Shown: positions 9,301 to 18,285, numbered from the stretch's first letter. The stretch is DNA of 64,000 nt from Parelaphostrongylus tenuis (GCA_019055375.1 JAHQIW010006152.1:1-64000); one strand, 5' to 3'. Notes: generated by a model not told the origin, from the sequence alone. Numbers and translations: made by a program.

Positions 9301-10745
9301 TCCACCCTTACAGAGAGATTGTCAGGTTTTTTGTCACAGATTACTTTACAAGCTCACGTGTTTTTGCTGCATATGTAATTATAATGCGTGAAAATAACTC
9401 CGAGTGTGAAATGCAATCTTCTCTTCACCCTAACAGCAATCTATGAAGGTTGTTCCAGAAAACATAATTGGTTTCAGAATCAATAATATTCATGATATCG
9501 AATGAGTGCTAGAAGTTTTGTGAAAAGTCAAATACAAACTCCAGCCGTGCGAACAGTGCGCGCCTGCGTTGAAGCGTGACTTGCTTTTGACTACTACAGC
9601 GATTTAAGAAGGCTTTTTCTCAAAACTAAGGACATTATTGAAATCTCCAGTTCTCAAGCCATCGAATGATTATTGAAAGTCTAGTAAGGAAGCTAAGAGG
9701 AATCTGAAGATGTACGCGTCATCTTCAAAAGGTTAATGAATCTGTAAATCCTCGTCATTTGTCTTGAGATTATCTCATTTTTGCCTAGTGTTGGCATCAG
9801 TTTCGGTGGAGACAGACAACGAGCTTATTATGCTAAGGTGAACAACTCCATGCAAATACCGGACTGGAATCAGTACGAGGATATAACTCCGGTGAGGATT
9901 TGTTCCTCTTTATATCTTGACATCAGCTGAAAATCATATGGCAATATTGGGTTGGCGCAAAAGTAATTGTGATTATACCGTGAATCTTGAATCGTTACAA
10001 CTAGGCTCATACACATCTTTGTTAGCCCAAAGTGGGGTTATTACAATCAACACATATTTATCGACGAGAAATAAATCTGTTTGTTCTATAGCATAAAATA
10101 TGAATGCCCTAGGATACGACAAACTTTTGAGGAGCATTTTCTGCATCCGCGTTCTTTGTGGAGGCGATTTTCTTGCAGAAGTCGTCGAGATAGTTGAAGA
10201 AGTGGTAGTCATTGAGACGCGGGTTCCGATGAAATTGGAGGATGAGGCAAAACTCTCGAAGCCCATCGACTACCATTTTTCAAGCATTTCGACAACTCCT
10301 TGCAAGGAAAACGCTTTCACAATCCAACATGATCCAAAAAATGCTCTTCAGGTGTTCATCGAATCTCTAAGCACTGATTCTTAAGCTAAAAGAACAAAGA
10401 GACTCATTCTCATTGACAGGAATGTGTTGATTGTAATAGTTCCTATGTTGATCAGTAAAGATGTGTTTGAGCTTAGTTATAATAAATTGAAATCCACGGC
10501 CCTAAACCGCAACTAGTTCTGCACTAATCTAGTATCTTCTATTTATTTACTTTTGTCGTAGTTTACAAAGGATGACATTCTACTGAGCACAGTTTAGACG
10601 ATGAAGTTCATCATTCCTTGATATACTGTTTTAGTTTCCGCTTCGATGTACGGATATCTCTTCATTTCTTCGCGATGAAACGCCCACTAGCCCACCGGCC
10701 GTGTCGTTCATGTTGCAGTGGTTTTTGAACAACGAAAACAAATGA
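4425..10745 (+). CDS. NUDT14-like: Tandem-Nudix protein related to NUDT14 (UDP-sugar diphosphatase family)
   Basis: Ten exons were assembled by homology between the two halves and by splice signals: 4425-4533 (start uncertain), 4782-4908, 5045-5139, 5830-5944, 6010-6138, 6213-6324, 7889-8032, 8460-8682, 9789-9891 and 10635-10745 (TGA stop). Each half has the NUDT14 order: a strand ending QFRP/RFRP, then ELCAG/ELCSG, then a Nudix box, then a C-terminal segment ending in WWF or QWF. Family members hydrolyse nucleoside-diphosphate sugars. The halves join in phase at the 6324/7889 junction, and intron phases match between the halves, so an internal gene duplication is likely. The first coding exon upstream was not identified. 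Module 1 carries two apparent lesions. Confidence 0.75.
4889..5046 (+). other. Probable GC-AG intron with long polypyrimidine tract
   Basis: The intron itself runs 4909-5044. The reading frame and alignment with module 2 put the exon 2/3 junction at LIDK followed by DLPTVDIV. This requires the donor AAG|GCGAGG at 4908/4909 and the acceptor TTTCAG at 5044. No GT donor gives the same frame. The intron holds about 65 bases of C/T-rich sequence, which produces a spurious Lys/Glu-rich ORF on the minus strand. Confidence 0.55.
5194..5484 (+). repeat. tRNA-derived SINE, family A, full-length copy
   Basis: The copy has a tRNA-like head (GGGGCGCGTGTGGAGCATTG, then GGTTAGAGGTG) with a box-B-like GGTTCGTTCCC. 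Its body contains AAAGGTCAGATAGGCATT, and it has the family tail ending GCGAGCTTTATC. It lies in the intron between Nudix exons 3 and 4. Confidence 0.75.
5535..5745. repeat. Imperfect fold-back (MITE-like) element
   Basis: The left arm (GATTCTAAACCCACGG...CCAGCGTTCCACTG) and the right arm (ACGCAGCACGTTGG...CCACGGTTCTGAAGGG) are imperfectly inverted. The same arm sequence is seen at 6543-6620 and, inverted, at 7184-7260. It lies in the intron before Nudix exon 4. Confidence 0.4.
6688..6722 (+). pseudogene. U2 snRNA 5'-end fragment
   Basis: The sequence TCGCTTCTCGGCCTTTTGGC followed by TAAGATCAAAG matches the highly conserved first ~33 nucleotides of U2 snRNA. Similarity then stops: the Sm site and branch-point recognition region are absent. 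It is a truncated pseudogene in an intron, next to a short (TTTG)n run. Confidence 0.7.
6800..7160. mobile_element. Divergent paired tRNA-like palindromic element, copy 2 (most complete)
   Basis: Two tRNA-like units face away from each other: 6859-6930 on the minus strand and 7008-7079 on the plus strand. They are separated by about 77 bp that includes GACAGCGCGCGTTGTAGCG. Both 3' flanks carry the same block (ACGTTTGCACAGCACTCCAT and its inverted partner) followed by TATTGGG. The plus unit keeps box A; its box B is GATCGAATCCC. The minus unit has a perfect box B but a disrupted D arm. The element sits in the intron between Nudix exons 6 and 7. Confidence 0.75.
7889..10745 (+). CDS. Nudix module 2 (open frame, degenerate Nudix box) and C-terminus
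   Basis: Exon 7 (7889-8032) reads RTWDLALCDDSIAVLLF and ends LLQRFRP. Exon 8 (8460-8682) contains YTLELCSGHYRRG and RAREIVALKCGY. Exon 9 (9789-9891) reads GISFGGDRQRAYYAKV. Exon 10 (10635-10745) ends SPPAVSFMLQWFLNNENK then TGA. All junction phases agree (1, 2, 0). In the Nudix box, REEIEEECGY of module 1 corresponds to AREIVALKCGY here. The metal-binding EE pair is replaced by VA/LK, so catalysis by this module is doubtful. It may serve in dimerisation or substrate binding; that is inference. Confidence 0.75.
8130..8415 (+). repeat. tRNA-derived SINE, family A
   Basis: The head contains GTGCCGCAGTGGTAACGA and a box-B-like GATGACTCGATCTC. The body contains TTGTAAAGGCCATATTTG and GAATGCATGGCACATCCC, and the tail GGGATTGATCAACGC. 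It lies in the intron between Nudix exons 7 and 8. Confidence 0.75.
8700..9745 (+). repeat. Family C MITE-like repeats, two or more nested copies
   Basis: The stretch starts with CTCTTTCGGGACGGCG and ends with TCATCTTCAAAAGGTTAA. It repeats family blocks such as CTCGCTGGGAAAAT, AAAGTCATTCGACGACTC, TGTGAAATGCAATCTTC and TTCTCAAGCCATCGAATG more than once. It occupies most of the intron between Nudix exons 8 and 9. Internal boundaries cannot be placed by eye. Confidence 0.45.
9952..10531. mobile_element. Inverted pair of mariner 3' ends (irritans-like)
   Basis: The left arm begins with the mariner terminal motif TTGGGTTGGCGCAAAAGTAA. On the minus strand it encodes a decayed transposase C-terminus beginning DYHFFNYLDDF. 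The right arm, on the plus strand, resembles DYHFFKHFDNFLQGKRF when frameshifts are allowed, and ends in a decayed inverted terminal motif (AACCGCAACTAGTTCTGCAC). Each arm is about 250 bp with about 55 bp between them. Neither arm has the catalytic core or the DNA-binding domain. It lies in the intron before Nudix exon 10. Confidence 0.7.
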
Positions 10746-10901
10746 TATGAACCGATCATTGAGCTGTATCGCCTCAAGGGATAAGTGTAACGAAATTGTT
10801 CAGGAAATTCATATTGCATCTTATTGGTATAAATCTTTTTGTCCTATGCACATGTACAGTGACACAATTTGTAAAGATACAGCAATATTGGAGACATGGA
10901 T

Positions 10902-11181
10902 GGGGCGCGTGTGGCGCAGTGATCAGAGGTGCCAGCGGCACACCAGGTCGATGGCTCGATTTTGAACCCAAAGCTTATTAAGCCTACCATCCTTCCAAAA
11001 TCGGTGAGTAGAACCATACTTGACTGGAGAGATAGCGAGACTAACTTGGTACCTTGGTAGATGACCGCGAGTCATTGTAAAGGCCAAATATGCATTCAGT
11101 CACCTTCAGCGACTCTTGATGAAGTCGAGTGCATCATGGCGGATCCCTCAGAAATTGATCAAGGCCAAGAGCTCATTTTAG
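10902..11181 (+). repeat. tRNA-derived SINE, family A
   Basis: The copy starts GGGGCGCGTGTGGCGCAGTG (box A region) with a box-B-like GATGGCTCGATTTTG. The body contains TTGTAAAGGCCAAATATGC and the tail AGAAATTGATCAAGGCC. It begins about 160 bp downstream of the Nudix stop codon. Confidence 0.75.
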
Positions 11182-11329
11182 ATATTTTTAACTATTCGGA
11201 TAAACACGAGTTTATGGTTGAATATCTTGTACACGGGAAATGAGTATCAAGTCGATGCGGCACTAAAATAGTCAGCAGTTTCTGGAAAAGCGATGGGAGA
11301 TTTACATCCTCTATGGAAAGCAAAACGTT

Positions 11330-11401
11330 TGCGTTCGGGGGGAATCGAACCCCCGTCGAATGCTTGGAAGGCATCCATGCTAACCATTACACCACGAACG
11401 C
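11330..11401 (-). tRNA. tRNA-Gly (anticodon UCC)
   Basis: The gene folds completely: acceptor GCGTTCG/CGAACGC, D arm GTGT/GCAT, and anticodon stem GATGC/GCATT with loop CTTCCAA (anticodon TCC). The T arm is CGGGG/CCCCC around TTCGATT, and the discriminator is A. Box A and box B are intact. A TTTT run follows within ten bases of the 3' end and can serve as Pol III terminator. It looks functional and intronless. Confidence 0.93.
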
Positions 11402-11454
11402 TTGGTGGTTGGCTGACATTATTCGCTCATCAAGTGCAATCTATCTTTTGGAAC

Positions 11455-11635
11455 TAGTCTTATCTGGGCGCATAGGAGCAGCGATTTGATAGATCGCCAG
11501 GCTATCGCATGCAATTCGTTCGAAGGTCAATTATGCATTCAGTCACCTCAAATGATACTACGAATGGAAATGAATGCATGGCGCAATTCTTAGGTATTGA
11601 TCAACGCCGGGAACTTCTATTCCAAGTATTTCTTC
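11455..11635 (+). repeat. SINE family A, 5'-truncated fragment
   Basis: Only the 3' half is clear: GGTCAATTATGCATTCAGTC, GAATGCATGGCGCAATTC and TATTGATCAACGCCGGGA. The tRNA-like head is missing or unrecognisable. Confidence 0.55.
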
Positions 11636-11699
11636 CTGCTTAGCCGTTCCGAGGTGTTATTGATATTATTTATTCAACACCAGCGAAGCGTACAACAAT

Positions 11700-12745
11700 A
11701 CAGTTGATAATGAGCTTGAATATACAGTATTCGAGGTAGCTAACGTTTCGGCGGGTCGCCTTCTTCAGATCCTGAAGAAATCATATTGATCCACACTCCA
11801 CTAAGCCAGAACCTCCTAACCCTAGCAGAAAACGTTATAAACGAATTTTTGGATCGCATAGTAGAAGCTTCATTTTAAAACACTCACTCACCGTTCTGAT
11901 GTTTTGAGTCTATCAAATGTTCATGGAGGACCAGCCGCTTAGGGTCAGTGCAGCAGTGGGCTTTGCCTAACTCAGGCCGGGAAGACCAACCTGAGATATG
12001 GCTCGAGGTCACATGTAATTACGAGCCACTCCTCTTTTCGGTTCAATTTGGACCTTTGCTATGTATCCAAAAGGCTTCTAAGGTTTTGCGCGCAGATGTT
12101 TTTGGTTCCTAGGCGGGGATCGTGAATTTGACGCCGAACATTACTCGTGCATGTTTTCGGTTCCTATGCGTGCCTAGTGGAGTTTTGGATCACTGTTGCG
12201 TAACCCAACTAGGTGCTCTTTTGAACGGAGGAATAGTGGCCTCCCGTTTTGCCAACGTACTCATCGCCGCATGCCTCGCAAGAGATTAGGTAAATTATAC
12301 CCGATCTCATACAGTTGCCGTTTCTGCCGTTCGGATAAACTTTGCAGTCATTGATTTCGCAGAGGCGCTCATACAGTCGGTTGCGGACTAATTGGCGCAT
12401 TATATCTTTTTAGGCAGCGTCTCATGGCTGTGCTTACTTCGTTAGAGATAAAAGGCAGGAGGAAAGGAACCTTACTTTTGCCAGACTTGTCGTCTGGGAG
12501 CATAGAATTTCCTCTAAATCTAACCTGAGACGCTCCTACCGTATCGTAGCTATAAAGATGGCTATTTTTCGCGCCAAGCTCAAAGATTCTACCTTGTGTA
12601 CTTTTCCTGTGCACACATTTGTCGCTGTTCGGAACATGTTCTTCAGAAACGCGTGTTTTATGTGTGAAGGATGAGCTGATAGGTAATTTACCAAGTATGT
12701 TTCTGATGTTTGGTTTTATTCTTTTATTCTTTATGATGATCACCG
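11700..12745 (-). mobile_element. Penelope-like retroelement, 3' part with GIY-YIG endonuclease remnant
   Basis: On the minus strand, conserved segments run in Penelope order but in broken frames: VPFLLPFISNEVSTAMRRCL, then VRNRLYERLCE, then IIYLISCEACGDEYVGKTG (the GIY-YIG motif with its CxxC), then EHLVGLRNS, KHLRAK and AFWIHSKGP. A hammerhead-like motif and the 3' untranslated tail follow to about 11,700. The reverse transcriptase domain is absent; upstream sequence is replaced by a mariner derivative starting at about 12,849. Several stops and frameshifts make it a relic. It is the same family as the fragment at 2361-2899. Confidence 0.8.
11741..11772 (-). ncRNA. Hammerhead-like ribozyme motif, best-preserved core
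   Basis: The minus strand reads CTGAAGA, A, GGCG, ACC, CGCC, GAAAC. Stem II is a perfect four-base-pair helix, and both core strands match CUGANGA and GAAA. It sits downstream of the Penelope-like ORF remnant, the usual place for these ribozymes. Stems I and III and the cleavage site were not resolved. Confidence 0.6.
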
Positions 12746-12848
12746 CAAAAGAACAACGATACTGGAGAATCCGCCAACTGTGAGAAACTGTGAATCAGGG
12801 GGATGGGATGTTAGCTGTTGTAAACATGAAGATAACGCATCTATTAAA

Positions 12849-13829
12849 TTGGTGCAAAAGTAATGGCGGCTGATGCATCGCTGAAATTTGCTGTTTGATA
12901 TGGGAATAGTTTCTCGGATAGATGTAGTTATGTTATAACACAACCACGTTTCGAATATATATATATATTTTTTTTTAATGCGCATTCCCAACTCTACGTC
13001 TTCTTGACAATGACGTAATACTTGTTGTTTATCTTACATTCATTTTAGCCAATGCAAAATATGTTGGTCGACGCAAAAGCATTTGCCATCTCAGACTGTG
13101 ACTTTAAAATGGACTGGAAAGCAGTAGAGACAAATCGCACAGAAACAACGCATTTGACCTGGGAACTGCCGAAGGACGTACAGTGTAGCGTTAATTTGAG
13201 GACTTTTTTGAAAGAGCTATTTTTTAAAGCTATTTTTTGAAAGAGGTGAGAGCTTTGAAGATAAGAAGCGTAGTCGGCGGCCATGGAAAATTGACAACGA
13301 CCAATTCAAGAGCAATCATCTGCGTTGACCTCTTAAGACTACACTGGATGTTGCAGAGGAGAAACTCAACGTCGACCTTTCTGCGGTAGTTCGCTATAGA
13401 AAGCAAACTGAGAGGCTGGAAATGTTCGGTGCAAAAGTGATGGCGGTGTAACTGCAGCCACACCAGCCACACGTGGCGCAGCGAACGCTCCAAATATTGG
13501 AAGAATTGGGGGCTACGAAAGCCTCCCTTATCCTTCATATTCTCAGGACCTCGCGCCCACCGCTGACCACTTCTTCAAGCATCTCGACAACTTCTTGCAT
13601 AAGAATTATTTTTGCAGTAGACGCAATGCAGAAAAAAGTTTTATGAGAGTTCGTCAACTCACGAGGTACCGATTTTTGCGCTACAGGAATAAACAAACTG
13701 ATTTTTCGTCGCAGAATATGAGTTTAATGTAATACTTCCTACATTTGGTACTGAAGATGTGTTTGAGCATTGTTTTTGAGACTTGAACATTCACAAACCG
13801 AAACCGCCATCACTTTTGCACCTACCTAA
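12849..13829 (+). mobile_element. Rearranged non-autonomous mariner derivative, copy 1
   Basis: The element opens with TTGGTGCAAAAGTAATGGCG and closes with the inverted match CCGCCATCACTTTTGCACC. It contains a decayed HTH/N-terminal coding segment (about 13,100-13,420) and a decayed C-terminal segment (SYSQDLAPTADHFFKHLDNF near 13,545-13,600). The catalytic middle of the transposase is missing. Terminal-like motifs recur inside at about 13,064 and 13,430. It is about 980 bp. Confidence 0.75.
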
Positions 13830-13833
13830 TAAC

Positions 13834-14702
13834 AGGTTGGTGGAAAAATAATGGCGGTTCGTGCATTGTTGAAATATTCCAAATAAATGCTGTCATGTCA
13901 TATATCATTGTATGCACATTCGTAGATCTATCGTTTGTTGTTAATGACGTTTTATTTGCTGATTACTCATACCACCAAAAAGATGTTGCTTGGTGCAAAA
14001 GTAATAGCGGTTGCTGGCCTTGGCTTCGAAATGGATCGTAAGCAGCAGAGCCAAATCGCAACATTAACAGCGCATTTGGCCCAGGCACTGCTAACGAATA
14101 ATCAAGACAGCGGTGGTTCAAGAAGTTTCGTAAAGGAGACGAGAGCTCTCAAAGTGAGAAGCGTAGTGCCCGGTCATGGAAAATTGAGAACGATCAATTT
14201 GAGAGCGATCATCTAAGCTGATTCTCTTAACACTACAAGAGATGTTTCAGTGAAACTCAAGGTCAACCACTTTACGGCCGTTCGCTATCTGAAGCAGATC
14301 GTGAGGGTGAAAAATGATGGTACGAAAATAATGACGTTTTGATTGCAGCCAGCCGACTGCCACGAGTAATCCGAAGGGTTAACGAAATGAGTTGCAAAGT
14401 TTTGGCTAATCCTATATTCGTCGAGGAACCCTCTCCTACCGGCTATCACTTCTTCAAGCATCTCACCAATTTCTTGTGGAGAAAACGCTTCAACAAGTAA
14501 TAGAATTCAGAAGATGCCTTACACGAGTTCATCGAATCTCGAGCACCAATTTTTGAGCTACAGGAATAAGGAAGCTAAATTCTTGTTAAGAAAGATTGCG
14601 TTGGTTGCAGTGGCTCCATTTCGAGTGATAGATGTCTTTAAGCCTAATTGTAACCATTTAAAAATTAACCATGTGAAACCGCCATCACTTTTGCACCAAC
14701 CT
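13834..14702 (+). mobile_element. Rearranged non-autonomous mariner derivative, copy 2
   Basis: The element starts AGGTTGGTGGAAAAATAATG and ends CGCCATCACTTTTGCACCAA. The N-terminal segment corresponds to the irritans-type transposase pattern (RSGRPWKIDNDQLRAIIEAD when frameshifts are allowed). The C-terminal segment contains YHFFKHLTNFLWRKRF. The catalytic core is deleted. Internal terminal-like motifs lie at about 13,991 and 14,316, at equivalent places to copy 1. It begins within about seven bases of the end of copy 1, in the same orientation. Confidence 0.75.
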
Positions 14703-14705
14703 AAC

Positions 14706-15400
14706 AGATCTAAATGTGGCTAATGATATAGTGTCGAGTAAACCACGAACTGACCTTCGTTTCGCCCCTGTACAAAGAACATTCTTTTAACTGGTTTTCC
14801 TGACAAAAGAGATGTGTTGCGAGATATTACAACACCAATACATCGATCACAGGAAGAACCATGACGTATAGAACACCTTTCAATCAACTATCTTAAGACT
14901 ATTATTTTCTAGGCTTTTCAAAATTCCGGTATGGCGTCTCTACAGGTATACCTATGTTTCGACGTATACTTGCACGTCTCTCAAAACCACTCGCCCTACG
15001 GCTCACCCTTTCTACTATTAGCACTCGGCGCCGAAGATGTATCACTCTACGTCAAAAGAGAGGAACACTTGATGTTGCGTTCTAGAGTGATTAATTGTCG
15101 ATGGCTTACAGCTGCTATGGAAGCATGTACAATTCCTTCCAATCGACTTCCAATTGAATCTTGAGACTTCGCTTGAACATTCAATATAGTCTGAGGTACA
15201 TGATGCAGGGCATGTGGTACTGATGGCGTGCGAGACATCTCGAAACGTACGTATGCCGCTAGAGATGCCACATAAATCTCTGAAAAGCTCCAAGCATTCA
15301 ATCAGACTACGTCGTATAGAAGTACTCAGAGATGTCAATAATCAATAGGAAATTATCTTATCTGACCGCCGATTGCGGTGTTATGATGTTTAAATGAACC
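14706..15400. other. Unassigned stretch between repeats
   Basis: Open frames of 60-100 codons overlap on both strands at 14,931-15,338. None shows a domain I recognise or a convincing splice pattern. A short acceptor-like TTTCTAG at about 14,918 precedes AFQNSGMASLQ and a GT, but it does not fit the end of the Nudix gene, which has a better terminal exon at 10,635. I see no supported gene. Confidence 0.3.
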
Positions 15401-15404
15401 AAAT

Positions 15405-15690
15405 GATGTGGAGTGGTGTGCAAAAAGGTTTGCGTCAGCCGGGATTTGAACCCAGATCTTACTCTTTCCGTTGGTTCAGAAGTGGGTTCAATGTCGATAA
15501 TGACTACCCCACCACACCGTAGACGGTTGGCTGTTGACAGATAACGCGTTGTAGCGTAAAAAGAGTGGAGTGCAAAACGACCGTCGGTGGTGCAACGGTT
15601 TAGCACATGCTCCCGGAAAGAGTAAGATCTGGGTTCGAATCCCGCTGACGCAAACGTTTTTGCACTCCACTCCACATCATTGGTTTATTT
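15405..15690. mobile_element. Divergent paired tRNA-like palindromic element, copy 3
   Basis: The left minus-strand unit starts at about 15,432 and is broken after about 40 bases. The right plus-strand unit spans 15,581-15,651 with box B GGTTCGAATCC intact and a TTTTT run just after its 3' end. Outer flanks AACCAAATGATGTGGAGTGG and its inverted partner near 15,665-15,690 match the copy at 63.8 kb more closely than copies 1 and 2, so two subfamilies exist. A further fragment lies at about 15,785-15,815. Confidence 0.7.
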
Positions 15691-16156
15691 ACTCAGAGAT
15701 ATCTTTCACTTTCTTATAGAACATTATCAATAAGGATGATCGAAACCACAACATTTTAGAATCAACACCAATCCGCACAGCCAGTTTAGCACATGCTCCC
15801 TGAAGAGTAAGATTTGGGAGATGGTCAGCAAACGGTGAAACCTTCATCGGAACACATTTCCATGCTAAAAAAAAACGACTTTTGCTCTACTAAAACAGCA
15901 GTTCTGGACTCCCAGAAGTGTGACGTGATCTGATTCAATCCATTAACCTCGCTAAGAAGGAACCCGAATGATTCCAATGCATGTACTCTGTTCATCGTCT
16001 CAAGTAAAGATTAGGTTTTTTGACCACGACACAGCCATCATCTACCATAGCAGAAAAGTTCCCCCAGTGGGAGTTTATTGCAAGTCAAAATTCATAAGAA
16101 TAGACAGCTATGATCAGCTAACGAATGCCAAACCTGCGACCGATTATCAAAACTCT

Positions 16157-16229
16157 CGACCCCGGCAGGACTCGAACCTACAATCTTCGGATCCGAAGTC
16201 CGACGCCTTATCCATTAGGCCACGGGGCC
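16157..16229 (-). tRNA. tRNA-Arg (anticodon UCG)
   Basis: The gene folds completely: acceptor GGCCCCG/CGGGGTC with one G-T pair, D arm GGCC/GGC-type, and anticodon stem TCGGA/TCCGA with loop CTTCGGA (anticodon TCG). The T arm is TGTAGGTTCGAGTCCTGCC, and the discriminator is G. Both internal promoter boxes are good, and TTTT follows a few bases downstream. It looks functional. Confidence 0.93.
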
Positions 16230-16430
16230 TACAACAACACCCCCATACTCCTCTTCCTAAACACTGGCGAGCATTTGAAATTGATAAATTCCACTCTACA
16301 CTGATCACGCTTCCTTCTAACTACTGCTTGAAGCACTTAAGCTCTTCTAGGGCAGTTTCCTATTCTATGAACCGTAAGTTATTTCGCAGCTCAAATTTGA
16401 CTGTTTAGCTTGTTTTTATGAGGAAGACAG

Positions 16431-16730
16431 CTGCCAAGTGGTTAGTGATACAGGCTATAAGGGAAACGAGGCGTTGGTTCGACCCCCTAAATCAACAATG
16501 TTAGGCAATCAATCAACAACCGCCTTAAAGAACTCGGATTTCCCCCGACTGCGGGTAGATTTGCCCCAGTGTTGTTAAGACGTTCACGAAGAAGACGTAA
16601 GCTTCAAGCAGCAGTCTATACAACACGCGAAATGTTCGAAAACCCTTGTGAGAATGAGTACGAGGAAACGAATCAAGTGCAAGAATTGTTGGGATTCGCA
16701 GCAAAAACTGTGATGACGGGTTGTGTAAAT
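16431..16730 (+). repeat. tRNA-derived SINE, family B
   Basis: The head has CCAAGTGGTTAGTGATACAG and a box-B-like GGTTCGACCCC. The body has AAGAAGACGTAAGCTTCAAG and GAGGAAACGAATCAAG, and the end has CTGTGATGACGGGTTGTG. An ORF here (16,569-16,817) is a by-product of the repeat. Confidence 0.7.
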
Positions 16731-17129
16731 GTTCAAAAAACTACTTTATACGATCAGTTGCCACATCTTATTGTGCACACCAGCACCTCCCAAGTTTACC
16801 GCTTGATCGTGGCTTGAAGGTGCTTGTGCGTGTCGGGGCACAGCGGGGGTTCAACCTTCAGCAGGGCCACCGCAGCTGAGAAAGAGTCCGACGTTTCCAC
16901 TCCACTCGAAAAGCCCAGTCTAGAATAGATCACACCACAAATGATCGCCGTCTTGGTAACTACTAGTAGCAAGGTAGTAATCTCCCGCTGATCCACAAAG
17001 GCCGGCGACTGCTCTGATGTGGTGACGACCTGAGGAAGCCCCGGCTAGGCTTACCTCGGGACTCCAGGGGACAAAACAGTTGAACCAGCATACTTTCCAA
17101 TGATGGGGTCAGCACGATTTCTGGAAACA

Positions 17130-17422
17130 GACCGACCAAGTATCCAAGTAAGTCAGATACCGTCATTTCTGGCATTCGATTCGTTTTCTCGCATTCGTCG
17201 TCCCAAAGGGCTTCAAGCATTTCGCTTGTTGTTTCGACTCCTACTTGAGGCTTAGGCCTTCTTCATAAATATCTTAGAATACTGGTTGGGCAAATCCCCT
17301 CGAAATCTCGGAGGAATCCGAGTTCTGCGAGGCACTCGTTGGCTGATACAAGAGAGTGTAGAGGAATAAAGTCGAACCACTGCTTGCTGATTACGTGGAT
17401 CACTAACCACTAGGCGCCGATT
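17130..17422 (-). repeat. tRNA-derived SINE, family B
   Basis: On the minus strand the head reads GGCGCCTAGTGGTTAGTGAT with box-B-like GTGGTTCGACT. The body contains CAACCAGTATTCTAAGATAT, GAAGAAGGCCTAAGCCTCA and GAGAAAACGAATCGAATGCC. All blocks are in the same order as the other copies. Confidence 0.7.
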
Positions 17423-17747
17423 ATTGCATAGCAAAACAATATTAGACTCGGCAAAATGATACATGATAGTCAATGAGAATTGAAACGATTTATGACCCTT
17501 CAAGAAGTTTATCAATCTCGGATTGAATCCGAACGGTTTCACGGTGAAGCGCGGCCGCCTCGTCGGATGAGAGATATAGCGATATTGTTCCTCTATCAGT
17601 TGAAATATTCAATTGAACACCGAGATCTCCGTCTCTTCCCGTCGGTTGACTGCTAAACACTCTGAATTATTTTTATTAGGTAGAAACCAAGCTTTAAATG
17701 AATGCTAACTGAGCCGTAAGTCTCAAGTGGTGAGATTAACAGCGTTT

Positions 17748-18285
17748 TGACCCTTTCCGGACGGCTGTTAGTCGATCGCGGCGCACGTTTTCTTTATTCA
17801 GTCAGGATTTTTCTCTTCCTTTCAGGGAAGATCTTTAGGTTATCTGTATTACTCTGATACTACATAATTTCCTTTACACGCTAATTTAGTGCATATGTGA
17901 CTCTAATTCGCGAAGAAAATCCGACTGTAACACGTAATCTTCATTTCGCTCTTTCAGCGCACTACGAAGATCTTCTCAGAGACAAAATCTAGCTTCGGAA
18001 TTCGCCGAGATTTGGGCTATCAAGTGAGTGCTGGTATAGTCTTATGAAAAGCTATTCCCAGGCCCTGAACCAGGGAAGCAAAGCACTTCAAGTGTGGAAC
18101 ACAATTTTATTTCGATGCTACAGTTTATCAAGAAGGCGTTTCGAGAAATCAAGTATAGTGTTTGAAAAAGCCGAGATTCACGTTTCCGAATGACTACCAA
18201 AATTCAGGTAAAAAGGTTTGTTTAGCGAAAAAGGCTATCTGGAAGTTGAGGGTCGTAAATGACCCGCACCGTCTGGAAAGGGCTA
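17748..18285 (+). repeat. Family C MITE-like element, extended copy
   Basis: The ends are GACCCTTTCCGGACGGC and GCACCGTCTGGAAAGGGCTAA. Internal blocks occur in the usual order, but the TGTGAAA/GCTCTTTCAGCGC block is repeated in modified form, which makes this copy about 540 bp instead of about 400. The end hairpin GAGGGTC...GACCC is present near 18,250. Confidence 0.6.

Noticed and set aside
14919..15164. Possible terminal exon of the Nudix gene (AFQNSGMASLQ...)
   Set aside because: The exon at 10,635-10,745 joins in phase and matches the module 1 C-terminus, so this later frame is not needed.
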